64,000 nucleotides of DNA from Heterocephalus glaber (lineage: Eukaryota > Chordata > Mammalia > Rodentia > Bathyergidae): NCBI RefSeq assembly GCF_000247695.1, contig NW_004624801.1:4339075-4403074 (forward strand), given 5' to 3'. This document shows, in pieces, positions 22,809-32,879 of the stretch. The position numbers were made by a program, and so were the translations under genes. Each line of letters begins with the position of its first letter. The stretch's first letter is position 1. The notes under the pieces were generated by a model. The model saw nothing but the letters and a program-made list of their open reading frames with translations. It made no database searches and was not told the DNA's origin.

Positions 22809-23441
22809 CACTCAACAGAGAGCCCGTTTATGTCTATCATGTGAATTGGTCTTCCTGGCTACCCTGCAAGTTGCTACATGTGACTGTCCATGACAGCCAG
22901 ATTCCAAGATGGCCCCAGTAGTCCCAGCTTCTTTCACCTCCCTGTGTAGTTCCTTTCCACACCAAAGAGGGACAGCCAGTGTAACCACTAGGATAGTGTG
23001 GAAATGACGTCCTGTGTGGGCCTTGCCTGTCTGGACCACTTCCGCTGGGGAAAGGCCACAGGCAGCTCGTGGAGAGGTCTATGCAGTGAGGACCTGCAGC
23101 CCCAGCCAACAGCCAGCTTCATGTGATCAAGCCTCCCTGGAACAGACAATCCTGCAGATGCAGTGGATCCCGCAGGTGACTGCTGCCCTGGCCAACATCT
23201 AGAGTGCAGCCCCACAAGACATCCTGGTCCAGACCTCCACTCAAACCACTCAGCTCCTGGATCCAGAGGATGCATGTCATTGATGTTCATGCCCTGTTCT
23301 GTGTAGATAACTCATACATCTTTCCTGCCTGATCAGACAAAGCATTGAAGTAAGCCATCACTGAACTAGCTACTGACCTTGAATATTGTTTTAGCCTCTC
23401 TGAGTATCCTCATGTATTAGTTGGTAGAATAACTTCTCCTA
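22809..23441. other. Intergenic sequence, nothing recognised
   Basis: No repeat or gene was identified. Short open frames here lack any family signature. Confidence 0.5.
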
Positions 23442-23527
23442 TTTTTTTTTTTTGGTACTGAGGATCGAACTCAGGACCTTGCACTTGTGAGCCACGCATG
23501 GTGCCACTGAGCTAAATCCCCGGCCCT
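23442..23527 (-). repeat. ID-like SINE, reverse
   Basis: T tract, "ggtactgaggatcgaactca", "ggaccttgcacttgtgagcc" and "gccactgagctaaatccccg". The flanks "ctcctat" agree. Confidence 0.92.
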
Positions 23528-23560
23528 AATTGCTCCTATCTAATAAGAATGTTGGGAGGG

Positions 23561-23652
23561 GGCCAGGGATTTAGCTCAGTGGTTCTGGTGCCTGCCTCAC
23601 AAGCACAAGGTCGGGAGTTAGATTCCCAGTACCAAAACAAACAAACAAAAAA
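23561..23652 (+). repeat. ID-like SINE, forward, with 15-bp target-site duplication
   Basis: "ggccagggatttagctcagt", "gcctgcctcacaagcacaag" then "cagtacc" and a (CAAA)n tail. "agaatgttgggaggg" flanks both sides exactly. Confidence 0.95.
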
Positions 23653-23899
23653 AGAATGTTGGGAGGGATCAAGAAGTTAGTGTATAACTTCTAACAGTTC
23701 TGTTTATTGTTGTTAGATGGGTCAGAAAGTGGTTCAAGAGGGTGAAAAGAGCTACACACCCCAGTGACTCCAGGGCAGGCTGAGTCCTGAACCTAGATCT
23801 CGACTCCCTGAACAGTGCTCCTATTCTAACTGAATCCCAAGAGCAGAAAGCTGAGGTAGGCAGAAGTCCTGTGAATTTAGAATCTGTACCACTGCCAAA

Positions 23900-24016
23900 G
23901 CTGAGCATAACGGTGCATCCCTATAATCCCACTATTCGGGTGGGTGAGGCAGGAACGACTGTAAGTTTGAGGCCAGCCTGGGCAACTCAGTGAGACTCCA
24001 TAAAAAAAAGAAAAGA
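23900..24016 (+). repeat. B1-type SINE, forward
   Basis: "gctgagcataacggtgcatc", "gtgaggcaggaacgactgta", "gaggccagcctgggcaactc" and an A-rich tail. Confidence 0.88.
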
Positions 24017-25248
24017 AATGAAGAAAGAAAGAATAGAATTTCTAGAATTCCTACCTAGCACAGGCCATTAGTATCGGTGCCTTGTCCACAGCTGGCTGTG
24101 TACCCTGTGTTGAGGGCAGGGAGGGCAGCCAGTGGGGTCAGTGGGGTCAGAATGTAGTTCGGTCCTGGCACGGGGAAAACAGCTCCTGATGCCCTGCAGG
24201 AGAGCTGTTTGGAAGGTGCACAAAAGCAGGTCGACAGCGGGCTGGGCTTTCTCTGAGGGCCTTTTTGGATCACATTTCATGCCAGAGCAGGTCCAAGGAC
24301 AGGGAAGGAGCCAGGGTGCTGCTTGCAGGCCTAGTTAGGAAATGACCAGGAGAACAAGACAACTGTTTTGAAATGCAATACGGTATTAGGGCGAAAGGGC
24401 TGCTGGGAAGAAATCTCTTCTGCACCGGCTTCAGTGGTTTAAGCCGATCAAAATGACCTTGGACAAGCAGAGGCCCAGGAGCCATAGGCTTTCCTAGGAG
24501 AAGTACCTGCTCTCTTTTCCCTTTTATGGCTGTAGCCCCTGTCTCACACTTGAGAGCAGGAAACAGTGAACCATTTTGTGGATGAAACCAGGAGGGAAAT
24601 AGGGCAGAAATGAGAAAAGTCAGTGGCAAGTGAAATTTACCTTTGAATGAGCAATATCGCCTATGAAAATTGGATGCAAAGAACCTCCAGGTGTGCTTGT
24701 AGCTGCCTGATGACTCTGCTGGCCAGGTGTAGCCCTTTGGAAAACATGAAGGAAGGGTACTAGGCGTAGTTCTCCCCAAATGGTCACCACCGAGACCTAA
24801 GATGTTCCATAGTAACATCCAAGGCCCTCAGGTCACTGGCTTGCTTTTTCTCTGCAGTGTGACCATTTCTGGAAAGAAGAGCTTGTGTGTGAAGGGGCAA
24901 GACCAGACACTGACAGAAAATAACTCAACATAGCTCCCTTTGATGTCCAGGAAGAGGAAACCTGTAAGGACTGACCTCCAGAAACACGCTGATGAGGGTT
25001 TGCCTTGGGGCAGACTTCAGTTTTCTCCTTGAGCTCTGCCCCCTCCTGAGGGCCAAAACCTCTCACTGCAGGCCTCTCCCCTGAGGACTGGATTCCAGGC
25101 TCTCACAGCTCACGGAGACTTCTCTCCCCATCGAAACTCTGGCCCCAGAAGCACATGTATTTAATGATTGCTCTCCTACCACACACCATCTGATCATAGC
25201 TCCCAGCTCTCCTTTTAGCATTAACCTTCTATTCAAAATGGATTTGTA
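24017..25248. other. Intergenic sequence with one unexplained long open frame
   Basis: No repeat was recognised. A 182-codon frame on the minus strand (24270-24818) is the longest outside GC-rich DNA and outside GPRC5C. It has no signal peptide, repeated motif or family signature that I recognise, so it is not called as a gene. Confidence 0.4.
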
Positions 25249-25466
25249 GTCAGGCATGGTGGCGCACGCCTATAATCCCAGCACTTGGGAGGTTGAGGCT
25301 GGAGGATCACCACAAGTTTGAGGCCAGCATGAATTACATAGTGAGACCTTGGGCCGGGGATTTAGCTCAGTGGTTCCATCGCTTGCCTTGCAAGGGCAAG
25401 GACCCGAGTTCGATCCGGTACCAAAAAACAAACAAACAAACAAACATAGTGAGACCTTGTCTCAAA

Positions 25467-25497
<31 letters not shown>

Positions 25498-25500
25498 ATG
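25249..25500 (+). repeat. B1-type SINE, forward, split by an ID SINE
   Basis: "gtcaggcatggtggcgcacg", "cccagcacttgggaggttga", "gaggccagcatgaattacat", then after the insertion "gagaccttgtctc" and an (AAAT)n tail from 25466. "caaaatggatttgta" flanks the whole unit on both sides. Confidence 0.94.
25352..25443 (+). repeat. ID-like SINE nested in a B1, 16-bp target-site duplication
   Basis: "ggccggggatttagctcagt", "gggcaaggacccgagttcga" then TCCGGTACC and (CAAA)n. The B1 sequence "acatagtgagaccttg" is repeated exactly before and after. The B-box side lacks three bases (gatccggtacc instead of gatccccggtacc). Confidence 0.96.
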
Positions 25501-25520
25501 CTAACCAAAATGGATTTGTA

Positions 25521-27302
25521 TTCAGTGGCTCTAACTTTATGAGACCTCAGTTACCTGCTGTGCTTGTCAAACTATAGATTCTGAACTAACAGGTTTGGGT
25601 GAGTTCAGAAATCTAGAAGCTCCCAGGCAACCGTGAAGAAAGTGAGCCTTGAGCTCCGTGGAACCAGGCCCTAGATGGGAGAATTTCAGGCAGGGCTGGA
25701 AGATACGCAGGGAAGGGGACAAGCCAGCAAGGGAAGGGGGGAGGGAGATGTCAGGCAGCAACTTCCTGTTCTGTGACCACCCCTTCCACAGCGGCCGGGC
25801 AGAGATGGGGAAGAAAGGCCGGCTCTCGGCTCTTGGAATGCTTCATTGTGGACTCACCTTGGTCCCCTTCTGCTCATCCTCCAAAGTCCACTGTTCTCCA
25901 AACAGTGGCCAGCCTGGTCCATCCACCTGGTCAGAGCCCTTCACAGGGGTATCACCCTGTGGTGTTTTGCCTGTTTCTTCTTCCTTTGCTTCTAGCCGAT
26001 TTCACCGATTCTTTCCAGCCTGGCCTCACTGGTTCCCAATGCCAGTGCACACCTCTAAGCAGTCCGGGGGCATGGGCGTCAAGCCAGTGCAGAGACTCCT
26101 TGCCTATGGATAGAGAATCAGTGGTCGAAAAGGGGTCCAGATATCTGCTGTGTAAGCAAATACCCTGACTGACTCTGAAGCTGCACACTGCATTTTGAGA
26201 ATGGCCAAGCGCCAGGCCCCTCACCATTTGTGTGGGCTGCTTTTTCCCTCCGAATTGCACAGGGGAAACTGAGACAGAGAGGAACAGCTCCCAAATCACT
26301 GAGCTCCTCCAGCACCTTCAGGGTTGGTGGCTTCGTTTTATCTCCATGTGATCCTTCCAGGCAGGGGTTCTTACCCCATTTTACAGATAGGCAAGTTCTG
26401 TGCTCTTTAGACTCCTCCTTCCAGCTCTGCGAGCTTTCTGTGTATCAGCATGTGACCCCAATAAGCTCTGTTCCCATCCTGGCCTCCAGATCTACCTGAG
26501 GATCCTAAACCCCAGGGGTTTCCGAGAAGGGCTCTCCAAAACCAGACTGTGGGGACTTAAGTCTCTTCTAGGTTGGGCTTGATTACAGCTCTAATCTTTC
26601 ATCATTCAAAGTCATGTTGTTTATTGCTTCCGTTGCAGAATTTGAAAAAGAATAAAAGGTACTCAGTGGAACCCCGTAAACTGGATTTAACTGGGAAGAA
26701 TTATACCAGAAAGGCCATAAATGTGTTAATGTAGCAGGGTTGATATGGGGACAAATTGTAAAACTGAAGAAAAAGGACTGTGGGCCTGTGAGTGACAGCA
26801 AGAATGAGGGCTGGTGCATCCTAGGGCTGCCCAGGGCCCACTTTAGCATGACCACAACTGCCATTAAGCCCCTCCAACTCGAAGTCAGTGGTTCCAAGCT
26901 CTGCGTAATGACTGAACCCTGCCTTCTCATCAGAGGGGAGGAAAGCAGCCTGGAAACCAAGGGGCTGAAGTTTCAGCTGCTGCCAGGCCTTCCAGAGCCC
27001 CATCATACTCCCAGAATAGCGCGCCAGATTCCCGGCAGCCCGGGCTACCCCGCCACTGGCTTCCGGAGAGGGAGACAGTCAATCCCCAAGTAGTGCTGCA
27101 AACAGCAGGGACTGGCCTCCACCCCGAAGCCAGCTGGCTGGCCGTGTCCTGCCTGCCCGCCCCTCCCTGCTGGAGGCACCATCTTGGTGAGTGTGGGCAT
27201 GTCTGCCCCCTACCCCATGGACCCCTGGTTGTTCCTCCATCACCAGATGTCTGGCCTGGGTTCAAGAGTTGGGTGGTCTCAAAGCCTAAGTGAGGGGTCC
27301 GC
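25521..27302. other. Intergenic sequence, no gene recognised
   Basis: Unique-looking sequence. Overlapping frames of 115-154 codons at 25649-26299 on both strands show no family features and no exon context. Confidence 0.5.
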
Positions 27303-27316
27303 GCAGGGAGAGGGTC

Positions 27317-27487
27317 TTTTATTTATTTATTTATTTTTTTTTTTGGTTTTGTTTGTTTTTTAGTTTTTTGAGAAAGGTCTCTCTGTCTTGTGCTCACTAT
27401 GTAGTTCAAGCTGGCCTCAAATTCATGGCGATCCTCCTGCCTCTGCCTCCCAAGTGCTGGGATTAGAGGCATGTGCCACCATGCTTG
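27317..27487 (-). repeat. B1-type SINE, reverse, with target-site duplication
   Basis: T-rich start with GTTTT units, "gagaaaggtctctctgtctt", "agttcaagctggcctcaaat" and "ctgggattagaggcatgtgc". "gcagggagagggtc" is exact on both sides. Confidence 0.95.
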
Positions 27488-27501
27488 GCAGGGAGAGGGT
27501 C

Positions 27502-30011
27502 ATTTGAAGACTTTGCTGAGTGATGGAGAGGCTAGTGAAGGGCCGCATGGCCACAGGCTGCAGAGCACAAAGAGTCCATGTGAGCACCAGGGGCCAGGGG
27601 CCACCAGCAGAAGAACAGGAATGGGGAACAAAGAAGGCAGACACACAGCCCTGCCACGGGCCAGACAGTGAAGGCGAAGGGGCATTGCAAAATGGGAGCA
27701 GCCAGGCTCATTGCTGGCTGGACAGTAGATCTGCTGGGTGTGTAGGATCCTCCTCAGGCCCCTGTAGATCCTTCTCTGGTCAGTGCCCTTGCAAATGTTA
27801 AGTGAGGCTTTGCTATGAGCAAGAGAAACACATCTTTCCCTCAAAGCTTACGCCTCAGTTAGGGACAGGACATGGACATAAATAACCAGCCATAAGGCAG
27901 AAAATGGTAAAGGCTACACAGGAGGTGGGAGAAGCACCCTGGAGAGTTGTGGTCCATGAATGCCTTGACCTTGGCCAGTTGTGGTCTATGAATGTCTACA
28001 GTGGAGCCTTTGTCCAAAGGAGTTGAAACAATTGGTTCTAATCCATGGCTGGTCTCAGCCCCTATGAACCTGTTTTTAAATCTATAAAATGGAGATAATA
28101 ACATCTGCCTTATGGAATCAGAATGACCTTTTGGATGTTTATAAGGCTGCAAGCCTCAAATATATGTAGAAGATGCTATATAGTGGTGAGCTATCGTATC
28201 ATCAAGCTAGTTAGCATCTCCCGAGCCACTGGGCCTGGGACCCTGGGAAGCAGGGGTCTGGTCACTGGGCTGCTGTTAGTAGAGCTTGGACCCTGAGCCC
28301 CACACTCCCCCTTAGAGAAAGCTGATAGCCTCTCTCAGCTCTTGGCCAATCAATCCAACAATATTTAATGCCCGCGGTTTGGGTATATAAAGCACTATGC
28401 CAGGGGCTGCCAGGAAAGACAAGCCTGGAATCTAGTGTTCCTCCCCTTCAGGGCCTGTCACAGAATTAGGGAGGCAGAATAATTATGCATAAGACATAAT
28501 TAAGTGGGGCACGAGGGTAACAGGGAACCGTGGATACAATCACCGCACTCACATGCATGTCTGGAAATGTCACAATGAAACCCATTATTTGGTACAATTA
28601 ATATATGTTAATAATTATGAAACAAATAAAAAGACGTAATTAACAATGCAAATGATGTAAGAGCAGCAAAGGAGAGCCAGAGGAGAGCTCCAGGGAGAAA
28701 GATTAGAGGGTCACCAGCTTCAGTTCCATAGATCCCAGGGCTTAAAGGGAGGGTACTCTGAGAGGCTGAGGGGAGGGGCTGGCATCCTAGACTGAGAGTT
28801 GGGGAACAAGGTGGACAAGTTACAGGAAGGCAACGAGGGAAGCCGCCTCGGACTTCTTGGACCAAAGTGACCATCTCCTGTGGGGAAGAGGAAGGAGCCC
28901 CAGCTGGGTACAGGTGGCAGAGGCCTTGAAAGCCGGGTAAGGGAGTTTGAACTTTTACTTAAAGGCATGGAAGCCAGTGAAGGTGTTATGATCAGAGCGC
29001 CATGGTGAAGGCAGTGAATGTCGCAGTGCTGGATGGGGGTTTGCAGAGTGACTGGAGGGGAGATGGAAAGCAGGGTGAGCAGCCTGCGAGCCAGTGGAGC
29101 CACTTGGGTGTGACAGCAGGTACACTCGTCCCCCAGTGTGTTCTCAGATTAGAGAGACTTGCTGCGTGCTGACATCTCCTTTTTGGTTTTGGAAGGGCCG
29201 GATAGGCTGAGTGGCCTGAATGCCTGAACCTTTGGCTTTGAGGCTTGGCTCTTAGGATTCAGGTAGTAGGTTGTGGTCAATGAATGTCTAACTGGCCCAG
29301 CCCCTGGGTCCTTGCTTCTTAAAGGGCCGTCGTGGTGCCTGAGTCCTCTCAAGAACAAAACAAAGCAATCTCTGCTGCTCCAAGCAGGAAGTCCGAGGAA
29401 CCCCACAGTAACCAGTTGAGACAGGGCCTGGGATCAAGGAGAGGTGAAATGCAAACTATTTACCAGTAGGTTGCATAGAGTTCCAGGGAGCCAGGAGCCC
29501 CACCCTGAGCTCAGTGAGAAGCTATTCTCACTCCACTGGGGCCCAGCTGCAAGACCAGGGGCTCCTGGCTCCTCAAGAAGAGGGAGCAGGCCTCCCACTC
29601 CACGGCTCCTCTAGGCCATTCTTCGAGCTGAGAGTGTCACCTAGGACACCTGCTTCCCAGGCAAACTGGGAAGTCCCTCAAGCGGACAAACTGACCCGGG
29701 TCACCAGTGCCCAACCCTGGGCTCTGGGGCAGGGCCTTGCTAGCTGGCCCAGAAGAGGTGGCCTTCTCCAGCAGGTGGGGGGCTTACCTGCTGCCCCGGA
29801 AGGCCTCACACTGTGGGGCACATAAGTGTGGCACTGTTTGTAAGGCTGGGGTAGGGGTGTGATCTGTGAGCTGTGATCTGCCCCTAGAATAGTGGCTACT
29901 CCACAAGTGAAAACATCTACCCCATGCCAGGCTGTGTGCCAGGTGCTGGGGATGAGTGAGATGAACCCTTGCTCTTAATACAGGCACAGCCTAATTCGGA
30001 AGGTTAATTAT
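27502..30011. other. Intergenic sequence with MIR-like remnants
   Basis: A reversed MIR piece lies near 28055-28125 ("aaatctataaaatggagata"). The pieces near 28330-28440 and 29910-29990 ("ctatgccaggggctgccagg", "tgtgtgccaggtgctgggga") are ancient repeat-like. No gene was found. Confidence 0.5.
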
Positions 30012-30176
30012 GCCGGGTATGGTGGCGCACGCCTGTGATCCCAGCACTCAGGAGGATGAGGCAGGAGGATTGCTGGGAGTTCAAGGCCACCCCAGGCTAC
30101 AGAGTGAGTTCAAGGCCAGCCTGAGCTATTTAGCCTGTTTTAAGAAAGAAAGAAAGAAAGAAAGAAGAAAAAAAGA
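30012..30176 (+). repeat. B1-type SINE, forward
   Basis: "gccgggtatggtggcgcacg", "cctgtgatcccagcactcag", the duplicated "tcaaggcca" block and a (GAAA)n tail. Confidence 0.92.
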
Positions 30177-31540
30177 TTAAGTATGACACACTAGGAAAAA
30201 TGATAAATGCCTAATGAGCCGTGGGTAAAAAGGCCACTCATGACGGTCCTGTCTCAGAAATTAAAAATTCTTGCCAGAGGAAGGGACATTGAGGTGGTGC
30301 AGATTTATTTAAATCTTTGGTCAGAAGTAACAGGGGCCAGCAAAGATAGGACTTTGAGGCACAGATGTGATCCCAGAGCATGGCATGGCAAGGCACTTCT
30401 GCTGAGGGTGAAATGGAACAGGGAAAATGGTGCAGAAGTGGTTTCTGCAGCAGTGTGGATTCAAACAGTTGGACTTCCTGAGCAGAAAAGGCACATACCA
30501 GCCTTGTGGGAAGAATACTCCAAACAGGGTACATTGGGGGGGGGGGTGTTTTACTCCCTGCTTCCTGGGTACAGGGTAGAAGGAAGTGGGGGTCAGAGAG
30601 ATGAGGGACCTGCCACGCCCCACGGCTGGCAGGTACCACCCAGGGCCTCCTCAATATCTCAGACTTCTCAGACTCCTTGAGTCAGGGCACTCAGGCATCC
30701 CAAAGTAGGAATTCGACTGCCTAAAGGGGAGGCGGGGCGGCAGGGGGGTGTAAGTGGGGGCGGGGTCAGCAGTATGTTCCTCAGCAAGCCAGTAACTTCA
30801 GGGCCACTTGGAACCGAGAGTGTTGTTTTTGGAGGATATGGGTGTTCACCACCGGTCCCGCGCCTACTGGGTCATTCAATCAGGTGGGGGCACTGGAGGC
30901 TGCGGCTGGAGTCTTAGAAAGCAGCACACCTCCACAGAACTGCCCTCTGGCGCTCAGGCTGGCTGTGCCAGGGGGGAGGGCGGTGCCCCAAGGTCTGACT
31001 CACTGGGTCCCCATCTCCAGTCTCCCCACTCTGAACCAGCACAGCCCCCGGGGGACTAATGCCTGCGGAACACAACAGGGACCCTGGAGACCCAGAGGCC
31101 CAGGTCACCTGTGCTGAGGGACTTGCTTTGTGCTTTGAAGGCAGATCTTGTTCCAGAAGGGAGCAGGGTGAACAGGGAAGCTAAACAGTGCTCAGAAACT
31201 GCCCTACATTCCACAGCCAGCTGCCCGAGGAGAGGCAGGATGGAGGGCGAGGCTCAGCCCCTGCCCTCGGCCCCTTTCCAACAACTCAGCCCTCCTTTCG
31301 CCCAGCCAGGCGGGCAGGCAGGGGCAAAAGCTGTGGTTCTGGAGAACTTTTAAGTCCGGAAGAGAGGCTCACGAAGCTGGAAGGCAAATTGAGACCACCA
31401 CTCATCTTTCCCTCTTGAGGGTCACTGTCTTCCCCTCTCCTGGTCCCCTGGCTCTTACCGGCCTTTCATATACGCTAATGATGCCTCCTCCCAGCCCACG
31501 GAGTTAGACACTACTTGCCTGGTTAAGAAAAATTAGTTTT
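30177..31540. other. Intergenic sequence, no gene recognised
   Basis: Contains a G-run at about 30535-30547. Frames at 30207-30680 on + and 30238-30654 on - overlap each other and show no family features. Confidence 0.5.
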
Positions 31541-31654
31541 GCCGGGGATTTAGCTCAGTGGTTTTGCTGCCTGCTGCGCAAGCGCAAGGACCTGAGTCCG
31601 ATCCCCCCGTACCAAAAAAAAAAAAAAAGAAAAAGAAAAAGAAAAAGAAAAAGT
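31541..31654 (+). repeat. ID-like SINE, forward, long (GAAAAA)n tail
   Basis: "gccggggatttagctcagtg", "gcctgctgcgcaagcgcaag" then CCGTACC, poly-A and repeated GAAAAA. This is close to the young consensus. Confidence 0.94.
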
Positions 31655-32375
31655 AGTTAGAACCTAGGGTGACTTACTTATCCAACACCCTGAGGTCTGA
31701 CTGGCCATTTGCCTTTCCAGCGTGGGCACCACAGACCCCAGCACCACTCAAGGGTTTGTCCCCTTGCCAGGAGGTCCCTGACTCTTGGGGTGGAAGGTGC
31801 ATTTAGAAAAGGGGAAAGAGGAGTAAGTCAGTCAGAGCTCTGTGTCAGCAACGCGCTGCTCAAACAATTCTGTCTTTGCCACTTTCCCCAGGGCAGCCCG
31901 AGAGGGCAACGGACAGGAAGGGATACAGGCTTCCACAAAGTCAAGGCCTCACCAACAGCCTCCGCGGCTAAGTAAACATTCATTCCCTCCTGGAATCAGA
32001 AAGGCCGATGTGTGGTGTGCGAAGGGAGGAACTGGCCTGAGGTTTATCGCTCGCTCGGGCAACTCCGGGTGATTCACTGAGTTTAGACTCTAGGTTGTCA
32101 TAGACGGAGGCAGGCAAACAAACAGCCCCGGTGGGTGGTATCCTCCCCTTTCTCTGCCCGCCCCCACCTGGCTGCCCCTTTGCCCGTGACCAGCTGCCTC
32201 TCCTCCCCCTCACGAGCGCTCAGGGTTGAGCAAACACAGCCTCTGCCCGCCCCGCCACGGGCTGGCTCCGACCGCGCGCTGCTGGCGATCCCCCAGGCAA
32301 CTCGGCGGCGTCACGAGAACCAGCACCCCGAGACCTGGCGCCCGGCCCTCCCCCGCGTCCCCAGGGCGGCCTCTG

Positions 32376-32500
32376 CCAGGCCCTACAACCTACCCTTTCC
32401 CGGTGCGCCTCGGCCCCCCTCGGGCCTCCGGCAAACCAACCAGGCCCGGCACCAGTCCCCCCCCCCCCCCCCTCCCGCTGGGCCGGCTTCCCAGGGGAAG
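32376..32500. other. Left copy of a duplicated segment bordering an assembly gap
   Basis: Begins "ccaggccctacaacctaccc", carries a C16-type run and ends "ggcttcccaggggaag" immediately before the N run. The same unit restarts directly after the gap. Confidence 0.9.
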
Positions 32501-32600
32501 NNNNNNNNNNNNNNNNNNNNNNNNNNNNNNNNNNNNNNNNNNNNNNNNNNNNNNNNNNNNNNNNNNNNNNNNNNNNNNNNNNNNNNNNNNNNNNNNNNNN
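32501..32600. other. Assembly gap, exactly 100 N
   Basis: One hundred N is a common placeholder for a gap of unknown size. It lies between two homopolymer-C segments in GC-rich DNA next to the GPRC5C CpG island. Confidence 0.99.
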
Positions 32601-32746
32601 CCAGGCCCTACAACCTACCCTTTCCCGGTGCGCCACGGCCCCCCTCAGGCCTCGGGCAAACGAACGTGCTTCGCCACCACACCCCCCCCCCCCCCCCCCC
32701 GCCCCAGCACTGCCCCCCTCCCGCTGGGCCGGCTTCCCAGGGGAAG
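32601..32746. other. Right copy of the gap-flanking segment
   Basis: Restarts with "ccaggccctacaacctaccc" and "tttcccggtgcgcc", differs by a few substitutions and an extra "gccccagcactgc"-containing stretch near the C run, and ends with the same "ggcttcccaggggaag". Confidence 0.9.
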
Positions 32747-32879
32747 AGGGCCGGAAAATCTCTTGTTTACTGGGCTAGAAAGATCCCAGGCAGGATTTGC
32801 TTCCCCATTTCTGTAGTCCCCTTTTAGCAGATTCCAGAGCCGGAGGAGAAAGGGTGGCAACCCGCTGATCCACCCCGGG

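Noticed and set aside
32135..32827. 230-codon open frame
   Set aside because: It spans the 100-N gap and the duplicated gap flanks, so a third of it is undetermined or artefactual sequence.
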